DNA of 64,000 bases, taken from Pandoraea pnomenusa (lineage in GTDB: Bacteria; Pseudomonadota; Gammaproteobacteria; Burkholderiales; Burkholderiaceae). Where the stretch lies: the NCBI RefSeq assembly GCF_000767615.3, contig NZ_CP009553.3, positions 4,650,001 to 4,714,000 of the forward strand, written 5' to 3'. Both the position numbers and the translations under genes were made by a program. This document shows positions 18,678-27,094 of the stretch, piece by piece. The notes beneath the pieces were generated by a model, which saw nothing but the letters and a program-made list of their open reading frames with translations, had not been told where the DNA came from and did not search any database. Each line of letters starts with the position of its first letter. Positions within the stretch are counted from its first letter, which is position 1.

Positions 18678-20282
18678 GTGGTTTCGCTTTCAGTTGCTCC
18701 TCTCGCTGCATCGTGGCATCGACGCGTGCGCGCCCTGGCCCCCGCACTCGTGGCGGGCGTCGCCCTGCTGGGCGCCGCGCATGCCAACGCCTTTTCCCTG
18801 GACGACGTCACCGCTCGCGCCAGGGCGCTCGCCGACAAACCCTACGCCGCGCCGGTGAGCAACCTCACCCCCGCCTTCGCGAAGATGCAGTTTGGGGATT
18901 ACATCAAGATCCAGCCGCGGCGCGACGCGTTCGAATGGAACGATCAGCCCACGGCGTTCAAGCTCGGCTTCTATCATCAGGGCATGCAGTTCAGCACGCC
19001 CGTGAAGATCAACGAAATCGTCGGCAGCGGCGGCAACGCGAAAATCGACGAAATCAAGTACGACAGTCATCGCTTCGACTTCGGCGACCTCAAGCTCGAC
19101 CGCAGTGCCACGCAGAATCTCGGCTATGCCGGCTTTCGCGTGCTGTATCCGATCAACGAACCCGGCAAGCTCGACGAAATCATGAGTGTGCTTGGCGCGA
19201 GCTACTTCCGCGTGATCGGCAAGGGCCAGGTCTACGGTCTGTCGGCGCGCGGCCTGGCGATCGACACGGGCCTGCCGATCGCGGAGGAATTCCCGGCGTT
19301 TCGCGAGTTCTGGATCGAACGCCCGAACGCGGGCGACAAACACCTGGTCTTCTACGCCCTGCTCGACTCGAAGCGCGCCACGGGCGCCTATCGCTTCGAT
19401 CTCACGCCCGGCGAGGACTCGGTGCTGCAAGTGCAGGCGCGCGTGTTCATGCGCGACAAGGTGACCAAGCTGGGCATCGCACCGCTCACCAGCATGTTCC
19501 TCTTCGGACCGAACCAGCAGCGCGATCCTTACAACTTCCGTCCGGCGCTGCACGACTCGAACGGCCTGGCGATTCACGCGGGCAACGGCGAATGGATCTG
19601 GCGCCCGCTGAACAATCCGCGCAATCTCGCCATCAGCCAGTTCCAGGTGACGAATCCGCGCGGCTTCGGCCTGCTCCAGCGCGGACGCGACTTCTCTAAA
19701 TTCGAAGACCTGAAGGACCGCTACGACCTGCGCCCGAGCGCGTGGATCGAGCCGCAAGGCGACTGGGGCAAGGGGCACGTCGAACTCGTGGAGATTCCGT
19801 CGCCCGACGAAACCAACGACAACATCGCCGCGTTCTGGACGCCCGATCAGTTGCCGCCCAAGGGCACGCCGCTCAAGGCCGACTATTCGATTCGCTGGAC
19901 CATGAACGAGCGCGGCATCATCGACCGACAACTGGCATGGGTGAAGCAGACGCTGCGCACCGCCGGCGAGATTACGCAAGCCAATCTCATCCGACACTTT
20001 GACGGCAGCACCGGCCTCATCGTGGACTTCGACGGCGGTCCGCTGGCGTCGCTGCCGGCCGGATCGGTCACCCCCCAGGTGAGCGTGAGCGACAACGCCA
20101 CGATCCTCGAGCAGACGCTGCAGCCCAACCCCGTGACACACGGCCTGCGCCTGAACCTGCGCGTGATGGTCAAGGATCCGGCCAAGGTCACCGAGTTGCG
20201 TGCCGCACTGATCTCCGGCGGCAAGGCCGTCAGCGAGACATGGAGTTATCAACTCCCGCCCTATTCGGTTGCCAAGCAATAA
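18678..20282 (+). CDS. opgG: Osmoregulated periplasmic glucan protein, OpgG/OpgD family
   Basis: A 534-residue exported protein with a signal peptide of about 38 residues (hydrophobic core [16 protein letters not shown]), followed by the MdoG domain ([18 protein letters not shown] onward). Family stretches include [36 protein letters not shown] and [12 protein letters not shown] at 18678 follows GGAGAG at a good distance. The family acts on the glucan backbone in the periplasm, and its OpgD member was shown to be a beta-1,2-glucanase (family GH186). No opgH glucosyltransferase gene lies downstream, so this copy may be the OpgD-like form. It is divergent from the GH3 beta-glucosidase gene. The 233-base spacer shows no clear operator. 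Confidence 0.87.
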   Translation: MVSLSVAPLAASWHRRVRALAPALVAGVALLGAAHANAFSLDDVTARARALADKPYAAPVSNLTPAFAKMQFGDYIKIQPRRDAFEWNDQPTAFKLGFYHQGMQFSTPVKINEIVGSGGNAKIDEIKYDSHRFDFGDLKLDRSATQNLGYAGFRVLYPINEPGKLDEIMSVLGASYFRVIGKGQVYGLSARGLAIDTGLPIAEEFPAFREFWIERPNAGDKHLVFYALLDSKRATGAYRFDLTPGEDSVLQVQARVFMRDKVTKLGIAPLTSMFLFGPNQQRDPYNFRPALHDSNGLAIHAGNGEWIWRPLNNPRNLAISQFQVTNPRGFGLLQRGRDFSKFEDLKDRYDLRPSAWIEPQGDWGKGHVELVEIPSPDETNDNIAAFWTPDQLPPKGTPLKADYSIRWTMNERGIIDRQLAWVKQTLRTAGEITQANLIRHFDGSTGLIVDFDGGPLASLPAGSVTPQVSVSDNATILEQTLQPNPVTHGLRLNLRVMVKDPAKVTELRAALISGGKAVSETWSYQLPPYSVAKQ

Positions 20283-20302
20283 GTTGCACCCCTGCCTGAA
20301 GC

Positions 20303-20327
20303 GTGCGGCGGCGTTCGGTCGCCGCAC
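20303..20327 (+). terminator. Hairpin after opgG
   Basis: An 8-bp GC-rich stem (GTGCGGCG and its complement) with a 9-base loop, 20 bases past the opgG stop. It is followed by the pyrimidine tract ACCCTCTTCCTC rather than a pure T run. Confidence 0.5.
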
Positions 20328-20622
20328 ACCCTCTTCCTCACGCCGGAATCCCCCCAATTAAACAGTCACTTACGTGACGTGTTTTCTCATGTAAAACCCT
20401 AGCACCCGCAATTTGCGCTTGCAGTCGACGATCATTTCGCGTTTACTGCATGCACAATATTGCATAAATAACCCCCTTCCAACCGGAAAGCGGAGGTGGG
20501 TTTCATGGGACGCGGCCGCAGAGCCCGCCCGTGAGGCTCGGCCAAGTGCCGCCGGTGTCGGTCAAGACATCCCAAGACTCTCCGCGTTTCGACGGAGGGC
20601 GGATACGTTATGGAGACTCCGC
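20328..20622. other. Non-coding leader region before the AAHS transporter
   Basis: About 295 bases without a convincing gene. The first half is AT-rich and holds small inverted repeats, such as GTCAC/GTGAC around 20367-20380 and ATGCA/TGCAT with an inner CAATATTG near 20450-20465. These may be promoter or operator elements for the following transporter. An open frame that runs through it joins the transporter frame but has no family similarity. I see no sure -35/-10 pair. Confidence 0.35.
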
Positions 20623-22002
20623 ATGCGACACATCGACGTACATCATCTGGCCGACGAAGCGCGCTTCAACGGCTATCACGGCCGCATTCTGCTCTGGTGC
20701 GCGCTCATCATCATCTTTGACGGCTATGACCTCGCGGTCGCTGGCATTGCCTTGCCGTCGATCATGAAGGCGATGAACGTCGACGCCACGAGTGCCGGCT
20801 TCATGGTCAGCTCGGCGCTGTTCGGCATGATGTTCGGTGCCATCGTCATGGGCATGGTCGCGGACAGCATCGGGCGACGCAAAGCCATTGCGATCTGCGT
20901 GCTGATGTTCTCGCTCTTCACTGCGGCGGCCGGCCTCACACACGAGCCAATCAGCTTCTCCGTCACCCGTTTTTTCGCCGGTGTCGGCATCGGCGGCGTG
21001 ATGCCGATCGTGGTCGCCCAGATGACGGAGTACTCGCCGCGCAAGCTGCGCGGCACGCTCGTCACGCTGATGTTCTCGGGCTATTCGGTCGGCGGCATGC
21101 TCGCCGCACTGCTGGGCAAGGGATTGATCGAGTCGTACGGATGGCAATCCGTCTTCTTCGCGGCCGCATTGCCGGCACTGCTCGTGCCGTTTGCGATGAA
21201 GGCGTTACCGGAGTCGATGCCGTTCCTGATTCGCACCGGTCGCCACGACGCCCTTAAGCAGGTGCTCGCCCGACTCGCACCCACCTACGCCGCGCAGCCC
21301 GGCGACCAGTTCGCCCTGCCCGCAACGGATCGCAAACAGGCCGCGCCGCTTTCACGCCTGTTCCAGGACGGCCGCGGCTTCAGCACGGTCATGCTGTGGG
21401 TGGCCTTCTTCATGTGCCTGTTCATGGTGTATGCGCTCAGTTCGTGGCTCACCAAGCTCATGGCGAGCGCGGGCTACAGTCTCGGCTCCGCACTCACCTT
21501 CGTGCTGGTACTGAACTTCGGCGCGATGCTCGGTGCCATTGGCGGTGGGTGGCTCGCCGACCGCTTCAACATCAAATACGTGCTCGTCGGCATGTACGCC
21601 CTCGCTGCCGTGTCGATCACCCTGCTTGGGGTGAAGGTGCCCACACCGGTGCTGTTCGTGCTGGTCGGGCTGGCCGGGGCATCGACCATCGGCACGCAGA
21701 TCGTCACCTATGCCTACGCCGGTCAGTTCTATCCGATGGCCGCGCGCGGCACCGGCATCGGCTGGGCCTCGGGCGTGGGACGCAGCGGCGCCATTCTTGC
21801 GCCCATCGTGATCGGTGTGCTGGTGAGCATGTCGCTGCCGTTGCAGCAAAACTTTATGGCGATCGCCATTCCGGCGGTCGTCGCCGTGATCGCCGTGTTG
21901 CTCATCGACCACAAGAAGTCGGCCACGGTACAGCAGCAGGCAGCGGCGCAATCACGCGACACCCCGGCGCAATTCGCCAATGGCGCGGGAGAACCGGCGT
22001 GA
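20623..22002 (+). CDS. MFS transporter, aromatic acid:H+ symporter (AAHS) type
   Basis: A 459-residue twelve-helix transporter. FDGYDLAVAGIALPSIM in helix 1 with its GYD motif, the loop GMVADSIGRRKAI, and RFFAGVGIGGVMPIVVAQ are marks of the AAHS family (PcaK, BenK, MhpT). These proteins import aromatic acids such as benzoate, 4-hydroxybenzoate or phenylpropionates. ATG at 20623 follows GGAGA. The longer frame from 20413 is upstream non-coding. It has no catabolic partner beside it, so the substrate is open. The pca and FAD-monooxygenase genes 6-12 kb away show that the cell degrades aromatics. The C-terminal tail is polar, with a Gln/Ala-rich run. Confidence 0.87.
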   Translation: MRHIDVHHLADEARFNGYHGRILLWCALIIIFDGYDLAVAGIALPSIMKAMNVDATSAGFMVSSALFGMMFGAIVMGMVADSIGRRKAIAICVLMFSLFTAAAGLTHEPISFSVTRFFAGVGIGGVMPIVVAQMTEYSPRKLRGTLVTLMFSGYSVGGMLAALLGKGLIESYGWQSVFFAAALPALLVPFAMKALPESMPFLIRTGRHDALKQVLARLAPTYAAQPGDQFALPATDRKQAAPLSRLFQDGRGFSTVMLWVAFFMCLFMVYALSSWLTKLMASAGYSLGSALTFVLVLNFGAMLGAIGGGWLADRFNIKYVLVGMYALAAVSITLLGVKVPTPVLFVLVGLAGASTIGTQIVTYAYAGQFYPMAARGTGIGWASGVGRSGAILAPIVIGVLVSMSLPLQQNFMAIAIPAVVAVIAVLLIDHKKSATVQQQAAAQSRDTPAQFANGAGEPA

Positions 22003-22048
22003 TCTCGCGCGTCAAGACCGTCTGAATCCGTAAGCGCAGTAGCGATCG

Positions 22049-22077
22049 CACGGCGGCGCAAAGGGGGCGCCGCCGTG
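22049..22077 (+). terminator. Strong hairpin after the AAHS transporter gene
   Basis: An 11-bp perfect GC-rich stem (CACGGCGGCGC and its complement) with the 7-base loop AAAGGGG, 46 bases past the stop. No T run follows, so it may act as an RNA-stabilising or Rho-linked 3' structure. Confidence 0.4.
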
Positions 22078-22260
22078 AGAGAATTCGCGCCGCGGCCGTC
22101 ATGGGAAAGACGGCGGCTTTCGGTGAAGCGATGCGTCGGGGCGGGGGCAGACCGACATCGCCTGATGCGTGCGCGACACACGAAAAATCATTCAACCCGA
22201 GCGCCTCAGGCGCCGTTAACCAGATATCCGTCCCAACGGACCGTCTGGAGATCCTCCCCT

Positions 22261-22686
22261 ATGCCGCGCATTGCTCTGCTGAGTTCTCTCGTGCTGGCTG
22301 CCGTCAGCGCATCGGCCTTCGCCGGCCAACCGAATGACGCCACCGTCGTTCGACTCTCCACCCGTCAAGTCGCGACCAGCACCGCCGTGTTCGGCGGCGC
22401 GCCCGTCGCCACCCTCGGCAACGACGCCTTGCGCAATGCCCACGGCAACTTCGGTGCGAACGTGGCCGCCGGTGCGCTCAATATGCAGTCGAACCAGCTC
22501 GTGCTGGCAACCGCATCGCATGTGAGCGTCGACACCCGTCAGACGATTCGCAACGCGGCGAGCGTGACGGGCGCGACCAGCGCATCGCTCGGCGAGCGCG
22601 CGTTGATGGGCGCATCGGGCAATATCGGGGTGAACGTGGTGGCAGGCGTCGCCAACGCTCAGGCCAACGCACTGGCGATTCACTGA
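22261..22686 (+). CDS. Small secreted protein with two GNxGxNVxAG repeats
   Basis: A 141-residue protein with a clear signal peptide (PRIALLSSLVLAAVSASAFA). Two related repeats follow at about 53-83 and 111-140. Both share the pattern A-x-GN-x-G-x-NV-x-AG-x-x-N-x-Q-x-N-x-L, seen as GNFGANVAAGALNMQSNQL and GNIGVNVVAGVANAQANAL. Gln/Asn/Gly/Ala-spaced repeats of this kind occur in small exported proteins annotated as adhesins and recall the repeats of functional amyloid (Fap) subunits. I do not recognise a defined family. ATG at 22261 sits 15 bases after CTGGAG. The gene is monocistronic and ends just past the marR stop on the other strand (7-base overlap of the two 3' ends). Confidence 0.7.
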   Translation: MPRIALLSSLVLAAVSASAFAGQPNDATVVRLSTRQVATSTAVFGGAPVATLGNDALRNAHGNFGANVAAGALNMQSNQLVLATASHVSVDTRQTIRNAASVTGATSASLGERALMGASGNIGVNVVAGVANAQANALAIH

Positions 22687-23276
22687 GCGCCACCCCGCGC
22701 CAGGTCGATTCCGAGATCGGCCGGGAAGCGGTTCTGCAAGTTGGAGAGCCAGCGCGCGACGATTTTCAATTCGGCTTCGGTGAAGTCGTCGTGCAGCAAC
22801 GCGTTGAGCTCGGCGAGAATGTCGCGGGCGCGGGCCACCGCCTTGTGCCCCGCTGCCGTGATCCGCAATCGGGTGGCACGCCCGTCCTCCGCGTCGGCGC
22901 GTCGCGCCAGCAGCCCGGCGCCGACCATGCGATTGGCCAGCCCCGTCATCGACGACGGCGACAGTTGCAATGCCGCCCCCACTTCCCCCACCAGGGCATC
23001 TTCGTGACGCAGCAGGTAGAACAGCACGCCTGCCTGCGCGGCGCTCACGCTGGCTGAGTCGCCTGCGCGGGCATCGATCCACCGTTGCACGCGGCGCTGA
23101 CCAACGGTGAGCAGGAAGTACAGCCGGCGATCGGCAGCCTCCTCACTGACTTTGCCCTTGCCGGGATCTCCGGCGCTCACGGCGCTCACGGCGCTCACGG
23201 CGCTCACGGCGCTCACGGCGCTCATGGCGCTCATGGCGCGCTCAGCAGGGGCGGCGGAAGGTTGGCGTTTTGGCAT
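22680..23276 (-). CDS. MarR-family transcriptional regulator
   Basis: About 198 residues. The winged-helix core is typical MarR: VSAAQAGVLFYLLRHEDA, recognition helix region LQLSPSSMTGLANRMVGAGL, and wing RRADAEDGRATRLRITAAG. The N-terminus is odd, with Ser-Ala-Val units encoded by a 9-bp tandem repeat (23172-23234). Possible starts are ATG at 23276, 23234 or 23225, and repeat-number change would lengthen or shorten the N-terminus by three residues at a time without a frameshift. The gene follows the hydrolase gene on the minus strand and overlaps its 3' end, so the two form an operon. The twin palindromes at 24338-24393 are the likely operator. Confidence 0.82.
   Translation of the reverse strand: MPKRQPSAAPAERAMSAMSAVSAVSAVSAVSAVSAGDPGKGKVSEEAADRRLYFLLTVGQRRVQRWIDARAGDSASVSAAQAGVLFYLLRHEDALVGEVGAALQLSPSSMTGLANRMVGAGLLARRADAEDGRATRLRITAAGHKAVARARDILAELNALLHDDFTEAELKIVARWLSNLQNRFPADLGIDLARGGAQ
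23172..23234. repeat. 9-bp tandem repeat inside marR
   Basis: Seven units of nine bases. Five are GGCGCTCAC and the last two are GGCGCTCAT. On the minus strand they encode Ser-Ala-Val/Met units at the N-terminus of the MarR protein. The two variant units supply alternative ATG starts. Confidence 0.9.
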
Positions 23277-24269
23277 TCGGTCTGGTCGGATCGTGGTGAT
23301 TTCATTGTGGCGGCAGGTCGCATCGCCGCAGCCGGGTCGGCCGACGTGGGTGACCACGAAGTCCCCGGCATGCCGGCGTGGGGTGGGCTCACCCGGGTTT
23401 GCGCCGACCCCGCCGACAACAACCAGTCGATGGTTTCGGGCCAAAGGAACCCGCCGGAATGTTGCCTGAAGTATCCCATATGCCCGATCGATCCGGAATC
23501 CGAACGAACCGCCGAGATTTCGCGGCGCGTCACGGGCGCATTCCGGAACCGCGACACCAGCAGTTCGATGCCCATCGGCGTGGCCCAGAGATCGTCGTCG
23601 AAACCGAGCGACAGGATCGGCGTGCGCACGCGAGCAAAGCGCGCATCCGCGTCTAACGTCGGGTCGTCGAAAAAATAGTTCGGCAGGCGGGTCCAGCGAC
23701 TCCACTCGAGCAGAACCCCTGCGGGCAGGTCCTCACCGATACCCAACTTGCTGCCCGGCATGTACCCGGCAAGGCGTGCGAGCAGTGGCGCGATCCAGTG
23801 CATCAGGAGCGTGATGCGTCGTCGCTCGGGGCGATGACTCACCACGCGCATCGCCCCGACATGCGACGCGACCTGTACCGCGGCGACCAGCCGGTTCGAA
23901 CTCTCGCACAACCCGATCGCGTGGCCGCCGAAACTATGGCCGACCGCGTAGCAAGGCAACGACGGATAGGCCGATGTCGCCCAGCGTGTCACGCCTTCCA
24001 CGTCCAGATCGGCCCAATCGCGCATACGCGCCCGAAAGCCGCGCAGTCTGGGCGGTCGCGATCCGTCGACGCCACGATAACTGTAAGTGACGGCGATCAG
24101 GCCCCGCCGCGCGATGTGTTGCGCGAACGCGAAGTAGAGGCGCTCGGGAACGGCGGTAGCCGGATGCACGAGCACGACGCCAAGGGCTGGTAACGATTCG
24201 GGATACCAGACGTGGCCCCCCCAGCGGATACCCGTCGACCGCTGGAATTTCGACGGCAAACGACGACAT
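23231..24269 (-). pseudogene. Alpha/beta hydrolase, apparent frameshift in a G homopolymer
   Basis: The N-terminus starting at ATG 24269 (after GGGGAG) reads MSSFAVEIPAVDGYPLGG, a normal start for this hydrolase group. The rest of the enzyme, from HVWYPESLPALGVVLVHPA through the nucleophile elbow GHSFGG and a late IGHMGYF segment, lies in another frame. The switch falls exactly at a run of seven G (minus strand, 24216-24222). Six G would restore one frame. This is a true pseudogene, a slippery or phase-variable tract, or a sequencing error. The protein also runs about 58 residues past the expected end (near 23408), as a low-complexity tail into marR. The substrate is unknown. Confidence 0.75.
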
Positions 24270-24337
24270 GACACAACTCCCCGGCGCTCGCCCTCCCAAA
24301 GGAAGATGCACGGCACCTGTCGGTTAGACAGTTTCGG

Positions 24338-24363
24338 AATTTATTTCGTACGCGAAGTATATT
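24338..24363. promoter_or_regulatory. Palindrome copy 1, candidate operator of the hydrolase-marR operon
   Basis: AATTTATTTCG (24338-24348), a 4-base spacer, then CGAAGTATATT. The second arm differs at two positions from a perfect complement. It is spaced exactly 30 bases, about three helix turns, from copy 2. The site lies upstream of the hydrolase start and fits cooperative binding by the MarR dimer. Confidence 0.6.
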
Positions 24364-24367
24364 CGCA

Positions 24368-24393
24368 AATTTATTTCGCGCACGAAATAAATT
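24368..24393. promoter_or_regulatory. Palindrome copy 2, candidate operator of the hydrolase-marR operon
   Basis: A perfect inverted repeat: arms AATTTATTTCG (24368-24378) and CGAAATAAATT (24383-24393) around CGCA. It is AT-rich in a GC-rich region and is the stronger of the two sites. Confidence 0.65.
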
Positions 24394-24500
24394 AGAGGCG
24401 CGCTACGAGCGCGGGGAAGCGAGGGTGGATGGCGTGGCGCTCAGGGCGGGTCGACCCGTCCCGGCGCGCCACGCATGGGTTCGCGTTCGAGGCCTGATGC

Positions 24501-25883
24501 CTATCGAACACCGTCCAGACACGCCGGCAAGAGGGCCGCCCGCGCGCGCCGCGCGAAAGCAGGCCAGCGGCAGGCTTTGGCATCCGGACCGTCAGTGCAT
24601 TCGGGAACGGAAAGCGTCACGCGCCGGGCGGGCTCGTCGAGCGAGAGCGTGGTGAGATGGCGCATCTGATGCATCGACTGGTAGACGAACTCGACCCGCA
24701 CGAACGGCTCGCCCGCCGGGCTACGCCACAGACTGAAGACGAGCGCGCCGTCGGGCGGCGTGTTGTCGGGCTGATCGGGCAACTGCCAGTCGAGCTTGAG
24801 CATGCCAGCCAGATTGGCGACGTTCGTGTCATGACCGGTGAGCACGTAGACGCGATTGCCCACCGGCAACACCGGTCCACGGACCGGCGCGGGCGGCGGC
24901 GCCCCCGTTTGCTGCTCGGCGCGCGTCAGGGCGTCGAGTACCACGGCAAGCAACGGCGTGCCGTTGGTGGCCGCGAGATAAGGCGTGCGATTGAGCAGGT
25001 CCCGTCGTGCATTGCGGGCTTCGAACAGGAGCGCCCAGTCCTTTTCGTCGCGAATCCGTCCCCACGCCACGTCGTTGTCGGGCAAGCCCTCCGCATATTG
25101 CAGCAGGAAGACTTCCGCAGCCGTCGCGGCACTGCCCAGCGCGCCGCGCAGCGTCACGCCGCTGCCGTCGCCCTCCACGCGCAGCCGGGTCGGCTCGTCT
25201 TCGAGCTTGCATCCGCTTTGCGCACCGCACGCCGGACTCCGTCCGTAGTCGAGCACTTCGCTCATGCGGGCGAGCGTCGCGGCATAGCGCTTGTTGAGCC
25301 CGGAAACGCCGTCGGGTGCGAGCCGCGCCTCGATCGCGCCGCGCGCCGCCCCCGGATCCAGCGGGCAATCGCCCGCGGCCATCGGCGAGAAGACCGCGTC
25401 GTAGGTCGTGAGATCCGCCTGGTGCGCCGTACGCATCTCGCATCCCGGCGCCATGCCCTGCAGCAGCGCGTTGCCCGTCTCGCGCGTGCGCTGGTCGATG
25501 TCCGCCCATCCGTACACCGTGCCCGGTGCGGGGCAAGCGTTGTCGGGCAACACACGACGTGCGCGCAACCAGTCGCCGTAGTACCGGCCCATGCGCTCGG
25601 CCAGCGAGCCGCCGCGCGCCGTCAGGTAGCCGGCAGGCACGGGCCAGCCCGGCCAGGCATCAGGCGTCAGTTTGTCCAGCGGAGGATGCGCGTGCGTTGG
25701 CGAGCGCACGCCGTGCCGGCTCACGATCACCGTCGAAACCAGGGTCCAGTCGGCGGGCATGCCGTCGATGCGCGCGGCCGACTCCGGCGGCTTCGCCGCC
25801 CCCGGCGCGGGCGGCGTGGCCGTCGTGCAAGCACTCAGTACGCCGGCCACGGCAAGCGTCGCCGCGCAAGCCCGCCATCGCAT
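24501..25883 (-). CDS. Histidine-type acid phosphatase/phytase-like lipoprotein
   Basis: About 460 residues of the histidine acid phosphatase family (AppA, Agp). The phosphate-binding motif SRHGVRSPT is near the N-terminus and the proton-donor motif TGHDTNVANL near the C-terminus. Several cysteines (e.g. DNACPAPG, SPACGAQSGCKLED) suggest disulfides. The chosen start at 25883 gives the lipoprotein signal RACAATLAVAGVLSAC with a lipobox LSAC, so the protein is likely anchored in the periplasm or outer membrane. Longer in-frame starts exist upstream without good ribosome sites. It hydrolyses phosphomonoesters, possibly sugar phosphates or phytate. It stands alone on the minus strand. Confidence 0.83.
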   Translation of the reverse strand: MRWRACAATLAVAGVLSACTTATPPAPGAAKPPESAARIDGMPADWTLVSTVIVSRHGVRSPTHAHPPLDKLTPDAWPGWPVPAGYLTARGGSLAERMGRYYGDWLRARRVLPDNACPAPGTVYGWADIDQRTRETGNALLQGMAPGCEMRTAHQADLTTYDAVFSPMAAGDCPLDPGAARGAIEARLAPDGVSGLNKRYAATLARMSEVLDYGRSPACGAQSGCKLEDEPTRLRVEGDGSGVTLRGALGSAATAAEVFLLQYAEGLPDNDVAWGRIRDEKDWALLFEARNARRDLLNRTPYLAATNGTPLLAVVLDALTRAEQQTGAPPPAPVRGPVLPVGNRVYVLTGHDTNVANLAGMLKLDWQLPDQPDNTPPDGALVFSLWRSPAGEPFVRVEFVYQSMHQMRHLTTLSLDEPARRVTLSVPECTDGPDAKACRWPAFARRARAALLPACLDGVR

Positions 25884-26030
25884 GCCGCGTCGCCCAGGTC
25901 GAACGTGTTGCGCGGGCAACAGAGGCGTCAGGCACGCTCGCATGGCGAGCGCGGCGATGCGGGAGCGAACGGTTCTACAGGTCATCACGCGGAGCATGGC
26001 AAATGTCATGGGCAGGTCGGGGTGACAGAG

Positions 26031-26070
26031 ACGGCGGGAGACGGCGGGAGACGCCGGGAGACGCCGGGAT
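26031..26070. repeat. 10-bp tandem repeat upstream of the acid phosphatase gene
   Basis: Four units of ten bases: ACGGCGGGAG twice, ACGCCGGGAG, then ACGCCGGGAT. It lies in the 332-base non-coding stretch 25884-26215 between the phosphatase gene and an IclR gene. I see nothing else definite in that stretch. The repeat is close enough to act on phosphatase expression if copy number changes. Confidence 0.8.
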
Positions 26071-26215
26071 ACGGCATCGACATCCATCTTACCGTGCGCG
26101 TCCGACATCCCCAAGACGAGGCGCCGCCGGGGCGCTAACGCATCGCGCGGCGCGCACCGGCGAGTCCATGCGTGCACGGCGCCGGATACGCCCGTAATCG
26201 CGCAGCTCATGCAGC

Positions 26216-27094
26216 TTATGCGGCTTGCGAGGTAGCCGCCGGTGCGCGACCGATCGCGCCGAAGCGCCACGACAATCGGTGTGCCGCGGCCACGAGCGCC
26301 TGCGCGGGCGCGGCGTCGGACGCCGTGTCAAAGCTGCCCGCCGACCCCATGAGCGCCAGCACCAGCGTGACTTCCCCCGTATGGTCGAACACCGGCACGG
26401 CCACCGTATCGATACCGGGCACGGGATTGCTCAGCGCCGTGTCGAACTGCTGCTCGCGAATCGTTCGAAGGCGGGCGGCATAGTCCGAAGGCGGCGTCGA
26501 TGCGCGCCCTTCCGCCCCCATGCCAGCCATTCGCACGGGTTCCTGCGCGAGCATGCCGTCCAGCACCGCCTCGGGCAGGAAAGCGGCGAACGTGCGTCCA
26601 ATCGCGGTGTTCACCAGCGAAAGCACCGTGCCGATGCGCAAACTCACGTGCTGCGGTCGCATCGCCTCCTCCAGGCGGACCACGGTCGGTCCCACGGGGC
26701 CGAGTACCGACATCGCCGCCGAGAGGCCGGTCGCCTGCGCGAGCGCGAGGATTTCCGGCTCCGCCTCTCCCGTCGGGGAAAGCCGTTGCAGCGCCATCAG
26801 CCCAAGCTCCAGGCCGAGGACACCCGCCTCGAAATTGCCGTTCGCGTCGCGCGCGAGCAGGCCCGCGCGCTGGAGACTCACAAGGTGGGGATGGGCCTTT
26901 GCCGGCGCCATGCCCGCTTCGCGCGCAAGTGCGTTCAATGGCAGCGAGCGCCCCGCGCTCACCAGCGCCTCGAGCAATGCGCCGGTACTCTCGAGCGCCT
27001 GTATGCCGCGCTGCGGCCTGGCCGTGGTGCCCGCGTCGTCCGGCATCATCCCGGCTGCCGTCGCGTCTTCGGTGCGATGTCGCGTCGCGCTCAT
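26216..27094 (-). CDS. IclR-family regulator, second gene of an overlapping pair
   Basis: A 292-residue IclR protein. The winged helix includes LNALAREAGMAPAKAHPHLV, with AHPHLVSLQRAGLL as recognition region, and the effector domain follows. The start ATG at 27094 overlaps the stop of the upstream IclR gene in an ATGA, so translation is coupled. Both proteins of the pair carry the same unusual recognition text A-H-P-(H/Y)-L-V-S-L, so they may bind the same or similar DNA and may form mixed complexes. They are divergent from the MBL-FAD monooxygenase-DUF2783 operon, their probable target. Confidence 0.83.
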   Translation of the reverse strand: MSATRHRTEDATAAGMMPDDAGTTARPQRGIQALESTGALLEALVSAGRSLPLNALAREAGMAPAKAHPHLVSLQRAGLLARDANGNFEAGVLGLELGLMALQRLSPTGEAEPEILALAQATGLSAAMSVLGPVGPTVVRLEEAMRPQHVSLRIGTVLSLVNTAIGRTFAAFLPEAVLDGMLAQEPVRMAGMGAEGRASTPPSDYAARLRTIREQQFDTALSNPVPGIDTVAVPVFDHTGEVTLVLALMGSAGSFDTASDAAPAQALVAAAHRLSWRFGAIGRAPAATSQAA

